From positions 30,579,287-30,643,286 of the forward strand of contig OZ012700.1 in NCBI GenBank assembly GCA_963942565.1: DNA of 64,000 bases, in the 5' to 3' direction. This document shows positions 30,085-41,975 of this stretch, one piece after another. The number at the start of each line of letters is the position of its first letter. The first letter of the stretch is position 1. The position numbers and the translations under genes were made by a program. The notes below the pieces were generated by a model. It did no database searches and was not told the DNA's origin. It worked only from the letters and a program-made list of their open reading frames with translations. Source of the DNA: Maea johnstoni. Taxonomy: Eukaryota; Annelida; Polychaeta; Spionida; Magelonidae.

Positions 30085-30790
30085 TTCACATGGCAAGTGA
30101 AGGTGGCCTCGATGGTCTCGTCCAGCTGACTGGTGGATTGATCATCAGTGCAGTTCCAGTTATGTTCAGCATGAAAAGAAAAAAGAGAAAGTTGGTGAAT
30201 CATCTGTAAAAACATTGGTTCAAATATATGACATACCTTAGCATTAAAATTATGTGAAATTTTATTTTCAATTTAAAATAAGTTTGATAATCCAATTAAT
30301 ACATTCAAAAATCTATTGGCAAAAAATGTCTTCTTAATGATTGGACTCAGAACAAAACTATTACGAGATAAAGATCATAATAAACCATTGGCAAAACTAT
30401 GTACATTTTCCTTTATGTCAATGTTATATGGGAACATATTTCAATCCAATTAATCAATTAGAAAAAATCTATTGGCAAAAATGTCTTCTTAATGATTGGA
30501 ATCAGAACAAAAGTATGAAATAAAGATCATAATAAAATATTGTCAACGATATCCATCTATCTAACCATCCAGCTTCCTATCTTTATATCCTCCTACCCAT
30601 CTGTCTATTTATCTATCTACCTAGCTACATATATTGCTGTCTGTCTATCTATATATCTAGCTATCTATCCATCCATTCATCCAGCTATCTATCTATATTG
30701 CTTTCCAATTAGCTAACTAGTATCCATCCATTTGTCTATCTATCCATCCATCCAGCTATCTATGGAGCTATCTAAACATCCATTCCACAT
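30085..30790. repeat. Duplicated block A (copy beside the histone relic)
   Basis: From CACATGGCAAGTGAAGGTGG through GTGCAGTTCCAGTTATG, AATCTATTGGCAAAAAATG and into the TCTA minisatellite, this block matches 34,497-35,100 at high identity. A shorter relative without the first part is at 33,985-34,340. The left breakpoint is exactly where the histone fragment begins. Confidence 0.9.
30540..30790. repeat. Degenerate (TCTA)n minisatellite
   Basis: CTATCTATC and CATCCATCC motifs with CCAGCTATCTATC higher-order repeats. Confidence 0.9.
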
Positions 30791-32215
30791 ATGGGTAAGA
30801 CAATACCTTGAAGTATTCACTCATAGAGGCCCTACTAGTTATGGAATATCTAACTCTTACAGCAAACTATGGAAAAAAATTTAAAACTTTTATTCACAAT
30901 AGAATCTACAACTTCATTTTAAATATGTTATGATTTCAGTGTTTTATATTAAAGTTACTTATTAAAGTATCGTCAAGGATGAGGGCACATCCGTGCAAGA
31001 ACTTTCAGAATACATTGGTTAATTTGATATGCTACCTAAGACTTGTTAAGGTTTCAAATCATATCTATACTGGTCCACCATCAATTTATAGCCTATGGGG
31101 CTAGTGGTTAGCAGGATGCCTGAGATTCCTTCGCACATGCAATAAAATGCTGTAAATGTATTCTTTGCACAGAAGATGCTTATTAAGAACTTTATGCATG
31201 AAAGCGTTAATAGGCCTAAGAGCTATTCCAGGAAAGTTGGCCTTCAGGGATGAACACTTCTTATAGTATTTCTTCTTACAAAACAAAGACACAAAGGAAA
31301 CTGGAATTAGAAATAAAACAACCTCTCCTGCATTTTTGACTTATGCATTAATTAATATATTTCTCAATGTATTCAACTTTTAGTAATTTTAGAAAATTGG
31401 ATATCTGTAAATAAATTCAACTATTGAACTAGGATGAGAGACCCTAATAAAATTAACATAAGTAAATTTGGCTATTTTGTCTGGAGGAGCCCTAATACAT
31501 AATTGAACCAGATATATTTTTTAAATTTTTTTTATAGGGACAGAGCCAAGTATCAGGTCACACTTAATGAAAAGACAAGAGATGAGGGAGTCCAAAGCCC
31601 AATGCTGCAGGCTTAGACCTTTGGACGGGGGCCCCCATGAAACCCCAGAGCTCTTGCTTTTTCTATCAGTCTTTCATGATTCTTGCCATATAAGAAAAGG
31701 ATTGGGGTATTTCAATCGCCCAAAAGGGTATTTTAGATAAGTTTTTTTAAAAAATCCCAGAACTTCATACAGTAATTGAGATCAAACACTAAGAACTTAT
31801 TACAGATACCACAAACTAAATATGAAATCTGAAAAGGTTTGGTGACAGAACCGTCTGTGCCTAAGCACCATACCTTTGAAATGAGCACCCCAACAACAAC
31901 AAGGCTACTGATAGTATGCAAAACTTCAAGATTTAGCTGAAAAAATTATTTTGAAAGGAGTTTATTTGACTATATGGACCATAAACATCTGTCCACTGAC
32001 TATTCTTTATAAAGCGCTTATGAATATTATACGTGGAAAGGGTGCTATACCAAACGCAAATTATTATTATATTATCATAATTATTTGTTATCATTATTAT
32101 CATTATCACTATTATCAATATTATTGTCATTATTATAATCATCATCATTACTATTATTGTTAAAACAAATAAAAATGAGATGCCATTGGGGCCATGTTCG
32201 TGGTCTCCTTTATAG
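30791..32215. other. No gene identified
   Basis: AT-rich sequence with an (ATT)n tract at about 32,060-32,160. Frames on the - strand at 31,101 and 31,733 (about 60 codons) have no recognisable domain. Confidence 0.4.
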
Positions 32216-33125
32216 GCTTTGGCATGCTGTCTACCTAGCTATCTATACATCTATCCAACCATCTATCAAACCATCCATCAATCAATCCATCCAGCTATCT
32301 ATCTAGCTACCCACCCATCTATGCAGCTATCTACTTTGCTTTCCATATAGCTAACTATCCATTCATCCATCTACCTGTCTATCCATCCATCCAGCTATCT
32401 ATGAAGCTATCTAAACATTCATTGATAGTTATCTATCTATATATTCATCTGTCTATCTAGCTATCTATCTATCAATCAATCCGTCCAGCTATCTATCTAG
32501 CTATCTATCTATCTATCCACCCATCTATCCAGCTATCTACATTGCTTTCCATATAGCTAACTATCCATTCATCCATCCATCTATCTATCCATCCATCCAG
32601 CTATCTATGAAGCTGTCTAAGCATCCATCCATAGTTATCTATCTACCCTACCATCTATCTATCCTTCCATCCATCCAAATGGCTGTCTATCTAACTGTCC
32701 ATCCAGCTTTCTATCCATCAACCTAGCTAGCTATCTATCTGAATATCTATACAATTAGCTATCTATCTAGCTTCCTTCACCATCTGTCCATCTTTCTAAC
32801 TATCTTATTATATATCCATCCAGCTATCTATCTATACATCTATATTGGTATCTATCTAGCTTTCTATCCATTCACCCAGCTATCTATCTATGAAGCTATC
32901 TTAACATCCATCCACCCATCTATCAATGTATCCATCCAACCAGCTATCTGTCTTTAAATCTGTCAATCTATTTATCAAGTTAACTATCTTGCTATCTATC
33001 TAGCTATCTATCCATCCATCAATCCGTGCAGCTATCTATCTAGCTATCTATCCAACCATCAATCCGTGTAGCTATCTATCTAGCTATTCATCAGTCTATT
33101 TATCCATTTGGCTATCTGCCTATTT
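32216..33125. repeat. Long degenerate (TCTA)n minisatellite
   Basis: Built of CTATCTATC, CATCCATCC and CCAGCTATCTATC. The part at 32,288-32,532 is almost identical to 35,105-35,349, the sequence just before the 3.3-kb array. Confidence 0.92.
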
Positions 33126-33154
33126 ATCTCTCTAGCTATCATACCAACATCATC

Positions 33155-33255
33155 TAAAACAACGAAAATTCCAAAATGAATTGCATGTAGAATCACACGA
33201 AAAATATTGAAATTCTTGGATGCATAAAGGCAGTTCAATGCAGTCTTTGGCTGTA
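33155..33255 (-). CDS. Possible cysteine-rich terminal exon
   Basis: After the acceptor CCTGACTACAG the - strand frame reads KDCIELPLCIQEFQYF, then SCDSTCNSFWNFRCFR and a stop. Five cysteines in 32 residues are unusual for random AT-rich DNA, but there is no homologue I recognise and its entry phase does not match the exon at 33,725. Weak. Confidence 0.15.
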
Positions 33256-33298
33256 GTCAGGTGACCAACATAGAAGATGCGTTGGAAAAAGAAAATTG

Positions 33299-33342
33299 GC
33301 AAATTAATTTGCAAATTAATTTGCAAATTAATTTGCAAATTA
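33299..33342. repeat. 12-bp tandem repeat of AATTTGCAAATT
   Basis: About 3.5 copies of a self-complementary 12-mer. Confidence 0.9.
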
Positions 33343-33724
33343 TCTGGCTGTCCCAGTCATGCATGTCAGTAACACAAAACAACTGGACTTTGTTGACATA
33401 TTTAGAATATAAGCATCTCTTATAAAATATCTACAAGATAAATTACTTTTCAAACAGTGCCTAAAATATAGACATTTTTACATTGCATCTGTAAAATACA
33501 AACCCTTTTAAACTTGATCAATCAGTATTAAATCAATGTTGGTACATTTTAAACAGTTATTTTAAATCATCTTCACCCATACATATAAACTTGAATCTAC
33601 AATGAGTGACTTTAAATATAACTGGCGATCAAGTATCCTTGTCTTTCTCTTTGATTTGTTTAATGTAACCTTCAAATGCCTTTCTGACTATGAGATGAGA
33701 AGTCATGATGAATATTTAGCCTAC

Positions 33725-33848
33725 CTTGCAGACCTCTGACAGAAATTGCTGTATTGCTTGAGCAAAAAATCTCCAGCCTCTATCAACACCATCAAATCCA
33801 TGTATGCACGAAAACCACCCTCTGTCAATGCCCTGCAACATCACAGTC
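33725..33848 (-). CDS. Exon-like segment of an unknown gene
   Basis: On the - strand a textbook acceptor (TTTTGTTTGCAG) and donor (TGCAAG|GTAGGC) enclose 124 bases with a single open frame of 41 codons: TVMLQGIDRGWFSCIHGF, then DGVDRGWRFFAQAIQQFL and SEVCK. The motif G-[IV]-D-R-G-W occurs twice, 16 residues apart. Entry phase 1, exit phase 0. I do not recognise the family, and no neighbouring exon in matching phase was found, so it could be part of a larger gene on the - strand or an isolated relic. Confidence 0.4.
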
Positions 33849-33984
33849 CTGCAAACAAAACACATATATATGAATATAACATGAATGAACATATTCCCAA
33901 GACCGAAACCCATTTTTCTCAAGGGGTATGCAAAAGATTATGATTTTATGATAACTTTTTACTGAGCAAGCAATTATGACAGAA

Positions 33985-34340
33985 AAGAAAAAAGAATTTA
34001 AATTATGTGAAATTTTATTTTCAACTTAAAATTAAGTTGTTAATCCGATTAATACATTCAAAAATCTATTGGCAAAAAATGTCTTCTTAATGATTTGACT
34101 CAGAACAAAACTATTATGAGATAAAGATCATAATAAACCATTGGTAAAACTATGTACATTTTCCTTTATGTCAATGTTATATGGGTACATAGTTCAATCC
34201 AATTAATCAATTAGAAAAAATCTATTGGCAAAAAATGTCTTCTTAATGATTGGAATCAGGAGAAAAGTATGAAATAAAGATTATAATAAAATATTGGCAA
34301 AGATATGTATATTTTCCTTTGTGCCAATGTTATTTGGGAA
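33985..34340. repeat. Partial copy of duplicated block A
   Basis: Matches the AAATTATGTGAAATTTTATTTTC...AATCTATTGGCAAAAAATG part of 30,230-30,540 and 34,670-34,970. Confidence 0.85.
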
Positions 34341-34447
34341 CATTTTTGTGTTCAATTTTAACATGAACCAACCCATATTATAGTTAAAAGGTTATTCAAA
34401 GCATATCTAAATAGATAACCGAAATGGTAAGGGTAACTAGCCTTTGT

Positions 34448-34547
34448 TTAATACTGAACAAGTTGTGGCGGAAGTCCTGTGGTTTCAGTCCATGGCTGTT
34501 CATTCACATGGCGTGTGAAGGTGGCCTCGATGTCCTCGTCCAGCTGA
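34448..34547 (-). CDS. Possible terminal exon of an unknown gene
   Basis: After acceptor AATCCACCACAG the - strand reads QLDEDIEATFTRHVNE, then QPWTETTGLPPQLVQY and TAA. Codon usage looks coding-like. The paralogous copy at 30,085-30,125 keeps QLDETIEATFTCHV but diverges where the histone fragment starts. Family unknown. Confidence 0.35.
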
Positions 34548-35347
34548 CTGTGGTGGATTGATCATCAGTGCAGTTCCAGTTATGTTCAGCATGAAATGAA
34601 AAAAGAGAAAGTTTGTGAATCATCTGTCAAAACATTTGTTCAAATATATGACATACCTTAGCATTAAAATTATGTGAAATTTTATTCTCAATTTAAAATT
34701 AGTTTGATAATCCAATTAATACATTCAAAAATCTATTGGCAAAAAATGTCTTCTTAATGATTGGACTCAGAACAAAACTATTACGAGATAAAGATCATAA
34801 TAAACCATTGGCAAAACTATGTACATTTTCCTTATGTCAATGTTATATGGTAACATATTTCAATCCAATTAATCAATTAGAAAAAAATCTATTGGCAAAA
34901 AATGTCTTCTTAATGATTGGAATCAGAACAAAAGTATGAAATAAAGATCATAATAAAATATTGTCAAAGATATCCATCTATCTAACCATCCAGCGTCCTA
35001 TCTCTATATCCTCCTACCCATCTGTCTATCTATCTATTTATCTATCTACCTAGCTACATATATTGCTGTCTATCTATCTATATATCTAGCTATCTATCCA
35101 CCCATTCATCCAGCTATCTATCTAGCTACCCACCCATCTATGCAGCTATCTACTTTGCTTTCCATATAGCTAACTATCCATTCATCCATCTATCTGTCTA
35201 TCCATCCATCCAGCTATCTATGAAGCTATCTAAACATTCATTGATAGTTATCTATCTATATATTCATCTGTCTATCTAGCTATCTATCTATCAATCAATC
35301 CATCCAGCTATCTATCTAGCTATCTATCTATCTATCCACCCATCTAT
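34497..35347. repeat. Duplicated block A', leading into the array
   Basis: Second full copy of block A followed by minisatellite identical to 32,288-32,532. It ends where the first 3.3-kb unit begins. Confidence 0.9.
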
Positions 35348-35754
35348 CCACATAGGCATCACCAAATAAAAGTAATACAAATAAGTCGGAATACTTAATA
35401 CTAGTCTATGCACGGGCACCATTGTGGTGTGCAGGTCCAACAAGGACGTAAATATAAATAATCGCACTCACAAACTTTGCCTATTCTACAGTATCTAAAA
35501 TAAGACAAAAATAAATGGATTGTTTCACATATATTAATCATGAAATGAAATAGATACTGAACTTAAGAGCATTCATACTTATTAACTTCTAATATCTCAA
35601 AAGGGTTAATTTAGTATGCCCTTACTTAAAATGGTGTTTTTGGTATGCTTTGGTTATAACATGTTGCATTTTAGCCTACGTACCAAGGAACTGTATGTAC
35701 AACTTTATAAAGTTAGCAAAGGCATGAACCAGTTATTCACGAATGTCTACTGGG

Positions 35755-35990
35755 TACGATGGACCAAGTGTGAAAAAGCAAATCAAAAGCTTTTTATTTT
35801 CTCAAACATTTTGGGGGTAGAGAAGATCAAACTATTTAGCCTGACCACTCTAGAGGGAGGGTAAATAAAACTATTTATCCTACTTCTACAGAAGGCTGGT
35901 AAATATATTTCAAGCAATGACTGGTTGCTTGGCTCATCTTATTGGCAAAGGGAACTTAATTTACCGGAGTCGCAAAAAAGGCCATGTGCA
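35755..35990 (+). mobile_element. MITE-derived segment in the array unit
   Basis: Begins TACGATGGACCAAGTGTGAAAA, the TIR of the 17,600 MITE, and continues with GAGGGAGGGTAAATAAAA and CAATGACTGGTTGCTTGGCTCATC as in the reverse of 24,300-24,940. Only one terminus is recognisable. Repeated in all nine units, so the insertion predates the array. Confidence 0.65.
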
Positions 35991-37501
35991 TGTCCTTCAG
36001 TATGTCATAGAATATATCATCAGTACTATAAGTAAGACAAACCTATCAATAATGGAAACATGTATTTATCTCTATGTTTATCTATCAATATCTAACATCT
36101 ATCTACATGTCTGTTTGTCAGTCAGTATTTCTATCTATCTTTCTATCTATCTGTGTGGGCGTGCGCACTTGGACACACACAAATTATACATATATATATA
36201 TATACATATATATATATGTATGTATGTGTGTATGTATGTTTCTAAGTATGTATGTAAATATGTGTGTGTTTACTTATAGATAAATATACATATGAATAAA
36301 TGTGTTTTCATTATTGATAGCCATCTTACTTTTTGCACTAATAGATATATAGTTTGAGTGCTTGAATGCGCAAATTTAAAGTAGCACAAATACTCTCCAG
36401 CAGGGCTGTTAAGCGAAATTATTTGCACTGCAAACTGAAGCAGTATACAGTTTCTGAATTAGCAAAGGTCCAATGCTCAGTAGTAAACACAACCCTTCAA
36501 AATAGAAAGCACACAACCTTCTTAATAGATGTATTAATTAGAGATAGCTTAGCATTCTCCAGCAGGTGCCAACTCCTAAATCAAACCATAAAGTACGTGT
36601 GCCCATTGCCGGGTTTGATTCAATTGAGTATTACATAGTATTACATACTTATTCTTTAATTAATATCATTATATTGGAACCATTTATATAACCATAAATA
36701 TCAGCAAATGTAGACACCAAAATAAACCCTCAAAACCATCTATCTATCTATCAAAGCATCTATCTATCTATCAAACCATCTATCTATCTATATATTGAAC
36801 CAGCTATCTATCAAACCATCTATATATCTATTTAACCATCTATCTATTGAACCATCTTTCTATCTATCAAACCAGCTATCTATCTATCAAATAAATCAGC
36901 TATATCTATGTATTGAACCAGCTATCTATCCAATGAATGAATGAATGAGGGCTTAAAGGCACATCAGCACATTAGGCTATTTAGTGCCATTAATTGGTTT
37001 TTTTTTCGTAAAGTGGTTGTTTGCCATTGTTGAAGAACAATGGCAAAGCATGTGAAAGAAGAAAAAGCGGAAGAGAAAGAGCAGAGCCTTCATATCCAAA
37101 GATGACCAAGGGATCTTTTAGATGCATGGTATCCATAGACAGATCCACACATCCCCATTTTTTTTATAAGGCGAGCAGGGTGCCACGCTGGCGTAGGGTT
37201 GCCCGGGAGGTGCCAACTCCTATTGCACACAGTAGGTGTGCCCCTTGCGGGGTGCTATCTATCCATCAAACTATCTATCTTTCAAACCATCTAGCTATTG
37301 AACCATCTATCTATCGTTCGAACCAGCTATCTATCAAACCAGCTATCTATATGTATCAAACCAGCTATCTATCAAATCATTAAGCTATATATTGAACCAG
37401 CTATCTATGTATCAAACCAGCTATCTACTTATCAAACCAGCTAGTAATAATGATAATTAATTATTCAACAGTGCTGTAGGATTGTATATGATAGGCAGCA
37501 T

Positions 37502-37564
37502 TCACCACTTTGGGGCGGTGAATCCTGCAAAGTCATTATCTCCTCCTTGAACAGATAATACAAC
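37502..37564 (-). CDS. Candidate terminal exon in array unit 1
   Basis: After acceptor GTATTTTCCAG the - strand reads VVLSVQGGDNDFAGFTAPKW and TGA. It lies about 490 bases beyond a strong donor (CATGG|GTAAGT, exon end 38,056). The frame is phase 0, matching the frame of the membrane-exon ORF upstream. Present in every unit. Family unknown; could be chance. Confidence 0.25.
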   Translation of the reverse strand, partial: VVLSVQGGDNDFAGFTAPKW

Positions 37565-38055
37565 CTGGAAAATACACATCAAATGATAAACAAAGTCAAT
37601 ACATATAGGTATCATCAAAATAAAAGTAATACAAATAAGTCGGAATACGTAATACTAGTCTATGCACAGGCACCATTGTGGTGGTAGAAAATGGTAGAAA
37701 ATTAATAGATGGGAAATGTATGGAATATTTAGGTATAACATGGGGTTATAATACCCACCAACAATTACTCAAACAGCCCAGGAAATCAAAAAATTGCAAT
37801 GTAATCTGTAATGGTATTTACTAATAATGACAACCTTCATGGTGTGACTTTGGGAGTATGTACCACATATGTTGTAGGGTGACATGGCTCTGATTAATGT
37901 CTTTATCACCTGATTAAATTACATAACATAACTGATTGAAAAGACCAGTATTTCTAGTAGATTAATTGAATAATGCACTAAGTAACTTTTATTTACCATG
38001 ACTAAGATGTGGACAAATCATGGTTTAAAGATCATGAATTTAAATGTAAACTTAC

Positions 38056-38316
38056 CCATGTTCTTGAGTGCAGGGACTGATGATGGGCACCTCACCGACG
38101 GGTTAAGCTGCTTTCAGTAGGCTCTCTGAAGATGATGGTGTTGAGTCCGATGAGGAGCAAGGTAGTACCATAACATCTTTTAAAGATGACATTGCTTTTC
38201 CGGGACCGTCTGTTATGGTGAAGACAGGAGATCACTGTGTAGGCTGTGGCAATAAAGCACGCGCCAAACATGGCTGTGAAGAATTCCTTCCTTTCTTCCG
38301 TCTTCAATGACACCAA
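38056..38316 (-). CDS. Candidate two-membrane-segment exon, array unit 1
   Basis: The ORF (38,092-38,316) reads VSLKTEERKEFFTAMFG, then ACFIATAYTVISCLHHNRRS and RKSNVIFKRCYGTTLLLIG, ending TESSLTRR and TGA. Two hydrophobic stretches (FFTAMFGACFIATAYTVISCL and CYGTTLLLIGLNTIIF) flank a basic loop. A possible acceptor is CATTGAAG; the best donor is CATGG|GTAAGT 36 bases after the TGA. GC content and codon use stand out from the AT-rich surroundings. Copies: 41,385-41,609, 44,678-44,902, 47,991-48,215, 51,199-51,423, 54,524-54,748, 57,856-58,080 and 61,183-61,407. I do not recognise the family; it may be a remnant carried by the array. Confidence 0.35.
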
Positions 38317-38682
38317 AAGAAGATTATCAGTAACAATAAATGATTGAAAAAACTACACAATAATGATGATGAAAATTATAATAATATAAAGAATAATAAT
38401 AATGACTCTAATAATAATGAATTTAATTATAATAATAATAATAATGAATATAATTATAATAATCTTGAAAGAATAATAATTTAAGAAAAAACAATAATGG
38501 ACGTAAACATAAACCCATTCAGGCCAGCAGCAGCCTTCAAAGCCTGACATTTTTTGATGACCGCCCCCTGACAAAAGCAAATTTTGAAAATAATCTATCG
38601 TACGCTCTATCTTTCTATTGAACCATTTATCTATCAAACCATCTATCTATTGAACCATCTTTTTATCTATCGAACAGTCAAT

Positions 38683-41600
38683 CCACATAGGCATCACCAA
38701 ATAAAAGTAATACAAATAAGTCGGAATACTTAATACTAGTCTATGCACGGGCACCATTGTGGTGTGCAGGTCCAACAAGGACGTAAATATAAATAATCGC
38801 ACTCACAAACTTTGCCTATTCTACAGTATCTAAAATAAGACAAAAATAAATGGATTGTTTCACATATATTAATCATGAAATGAAATAGATACTGAACTTA
38901 AGAGCATTCATACTTATTAACTTCTAATATCACATAAGGGTTAATTTAGTATGCCCTTACTTAAAATGGTGTTTTTGGTATGCTTTGGTTATAACATGTT
39001 GCATTTAAGCCTACGTACCAAGGAACTGTATGTACAACTTTATAAAGTTAGCAAAGGCATGAACCAGTTATTCACGAATGTCTACTGGGTATGATGGACC
39101 AAGTGTGAAAAAGCAAATCAAAAGTTTTTTATTTTCTCAAACATTTTGGGGGTAGAGAAGATCAAACTATTTAGCCTGACCACTCTAGAGGGAGGGTAAA
39201 TAAAACTATTTATCCTACTTCTACAGAAGGCTGGTAAATATATTTCAAGCAATGACTGGTTGCTTGGCTCATCTTATTGGCAAAGGGAACTTAATTTACC
39301 GGAGTCGCAAAAAAGGCCATGTGCATGTCCTTCAGTATGTCATAGAATATATCATCAGTACTATAAGTAAGACAAACCTATCAATAATGGAAACATGTAT
39401 TTATCTCTATGTTTATCTATCAATATCTAACATCTATCTACATGTCTGTTTGTCAGTCAGTATTTCTATCTATCTTTCTATCTATCTGTGTGGGCGTGCG
39501 CACTTGGACACACACAAATTATACATATATATATATATACATATATATATATGTATGTATGTGTGTATGTATGTTTCTAAGTATGTATGTAAATATGTGT
39601 GTGTTTACTTATAGATAAATATACATATGAATAAATGTGTTTTCATTATTGATAGCCATCTTACTTTTTGCACTAATAGATATATAGTTTGAGTGCTTGA
39701 ATGCGCAAATTTAAAGTAGCACAAATACTCTCCAGCAGGGCTGTTAAGCGAAATTATTTGCACTGCAAACTGAAGCAGTATACAGTTTCTGAATTAGCAA
39801 AGGTCCAATGCTCAGTAGTAAACACAACCCTTCAAAATAGAAAGCACACAACCTTCTTAATAGATGTATTAATTAGAGATAGCTTAGCATTCTCCAGCAG
39901 GTGCCAACTCCTAAATCAAACCATAAAGTACGTGTGCCCATTGCCGGGTTTGATTCAATTGAGTATTACATAGTATTACATACTTATTCTTTAATTAATA
40001 TCATTATATTGGAACCATTTATATAACCATAAATATCAGCAAATGTAGACACCAAAATAAACCCTCAAAACCATCTATCTATCTATCAAAGCATCTATCT
40101 ATCTATCAAACCATCTATCTATCTATATATTGAACCAGCTATCTATCAAACCATCTATATATCTATTTAACCATCTATCTATTGAACCATCTTTCTATCT
40201 ATCAAACCAGCTATCTATCTATCAAATAAATCAGCTATATCTATGTATTGAACCAGCTATCTATCCAATGAATGAATGAATGAGGGCTTAAAGGCACATC
40301 AGCACATTAGGCTATTTAGTGCCATTAATTGGTTTTTTTTTCGTAAAGTGGTTGTTTGCCATTGTTGAAGAACAATGGCAAAGCATGTGAAAGAAGAAAA
40401 AGCGGAAGAGAAAGAGCAGAGCCTTCATATCCAAAGATGACCAAGGGATCTTTTAGATGTATGGTATCCATAGACAGATCCACACATCCCCATTTTTTTT
40501 ATAAGGCGAGCAGGGTGCCACGCTGGCGTAGGGTTGCCCGGGAGGTGCCAACTCCTATTGCACACAGTAGGTGTGCCCCTTGCGGGGTGCTATCTATCCA
40601 TCAAACTATCTATCTTTCAAACCATCTAGCTATTGAACCATCTATCTATCGTTCGAACCAGCTATCTATCAAACCAGCTATCTATCAAATCATTAAGCTA
40701 TATATTGAACCAGCTATCTATGTATCAAACCAGCTAGTAATAATGATAATTAATTATTCAACAGTGCTGTAGGATTGTATATGATAGGCAGCATTCACCA
40801 CTTTGGGGCGGTGAATCCTGCAAAGTCATTATCTCCTCCTTGAACAGATAATACAACCTGGAAAATACACATCAAATGATAAACAAAGTCAATACATATA
40901 GGTATCATCAAAATAAAAGTAATACAAATAAGTCGGAATACGTAATACTAGTCTATGCACAGGCACCATTGTGGTGGTAGAAAATGGTAGAAAATTAATA
41001 GATGGGAAATGTATGGAATATTTAGGTATAACATGGGGTTATAATACCCACCAACAATTACTCAAACAGCCCAGGAAATCAAAAAATTGCAATGTAATCT
41101 GTAATGGTATTTACTAATAATGACAACCTTCATGGTGTGACTTTGGGAGTATGTACCACATATGTTGTAGGGTGACATGGCTCTGATTAATGTCTTTATC
41201 ACCTGATTAAATTACATAACATAACTGATTGAAAAGACCAGTATTTCTAGTAGATTAATTGAATAATGCACTAAGTAACTTTTATTTACCATGACTAAGA
41301 TGTGGACAAATCATGGTTTAAAGATCATGAATTTAAATGTAAACTTACCCATGTTCTTGAGTGCAGGGACTGATGATGGGCACCTCACCGACGGGTTAAG
41401 CTGCTTTCAGTAGGCTCTCTGAAGATGATGGTGTTGAGTCCGATGAGGAGCAAGGTAGTACCATAACATCTTTTAAAGATGACATTGCTTTTCCGGGACC
41501 GTCTGTTATGGTGAAGACAGGAGATCACTGTGTAGGCTGTGGCAATAAAGCACGCGCCAAACATGGCTGTGAAGAATTCCTTCCTTTCTTCCGTCTTCAA

Positions 41601-41975
41601 TGACACCAAAAGAAGATTATCAGTAACAATAAATGATTGAAAAAACTACACAATAATGATGATGAAAATTATAATAATATAAAGAATAATAATAATGACT
41701 CTAATAATAATGAATTTAATTATAATAATAATAATAATGAATATAATTATAATAATCTTGAAAGAATAATAATTTAAGAAAAAACAATAATGGACGTAAA
41801 CATAAACCCATTCAGGCCAGCAGCAGCCTTCAAAGCCTGACATTTTTTGATGACCGCCCCCTGACAAAAGCAAATTTTGAAAATAATCTATCGTACGCTC
41901 TATCTTTCTATTGAACCATTTATCTATCAAACCATCTATCTATTGAACCATCTTTTTATCTATCGAACAGTCAAT
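38683..41975. repeat. Array unit 2
   Basis: 3293 bp. Shares TCACATAAGGG, GGTATGATGG and AAAGTTTTTTATT with units 3 and 4, and AGATGTATGG with unit 3. Lacks the extra minisatellite blocks CTATATGTATC and ATCTACTTATC found in unit 1. Confidence 0.95.

Larger units (their letters stand above)
35348..38682. repeat. Array unit 1
   Basis: Directly follows the minisatellite. It differs from units 2-4 by reading TCTCAAAAGGG, GGTACGATGG and AAAGCTTTTTATT, and carries the longer CTATATGTATCAAACC minisatellite form near 37,350. An 82-bp internal direct repeat lies at 35,353-35,435 and 37,606-37,687. Confidence 0.95.

Noticed and set aside
29801-30100. 99-codon + strand frame
   Set aside because: It is the antisense of the H2B fragment, whose - strand translation is clearly histone.
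35917-36279. Repeated 120-codon + strand frame in the array units
   Set aside because: It crosses a MITE-derived segment and TA/TG microsatellite; repetition reflects the recent array, not selection.
36366-36638. 90-codon + strand frame in the array units
   Set aside because: No domain, no splice context, AT-rich codon use; conservation is explained by recent duplication.
37021-37383. 120- to 138-codon + strand frame in the array units
   Set aside because: The second half is TCTA minisatellite and its length shifts with repeat number. The first half has no recognised domain.
38500-38585. Possible exon GAVIKKCQALKAAAGL after TTTTGTCAG in the array unit
   Set aside because: Acceptor-like start but no usable donor before a stop, and an alternative frame is equally open.
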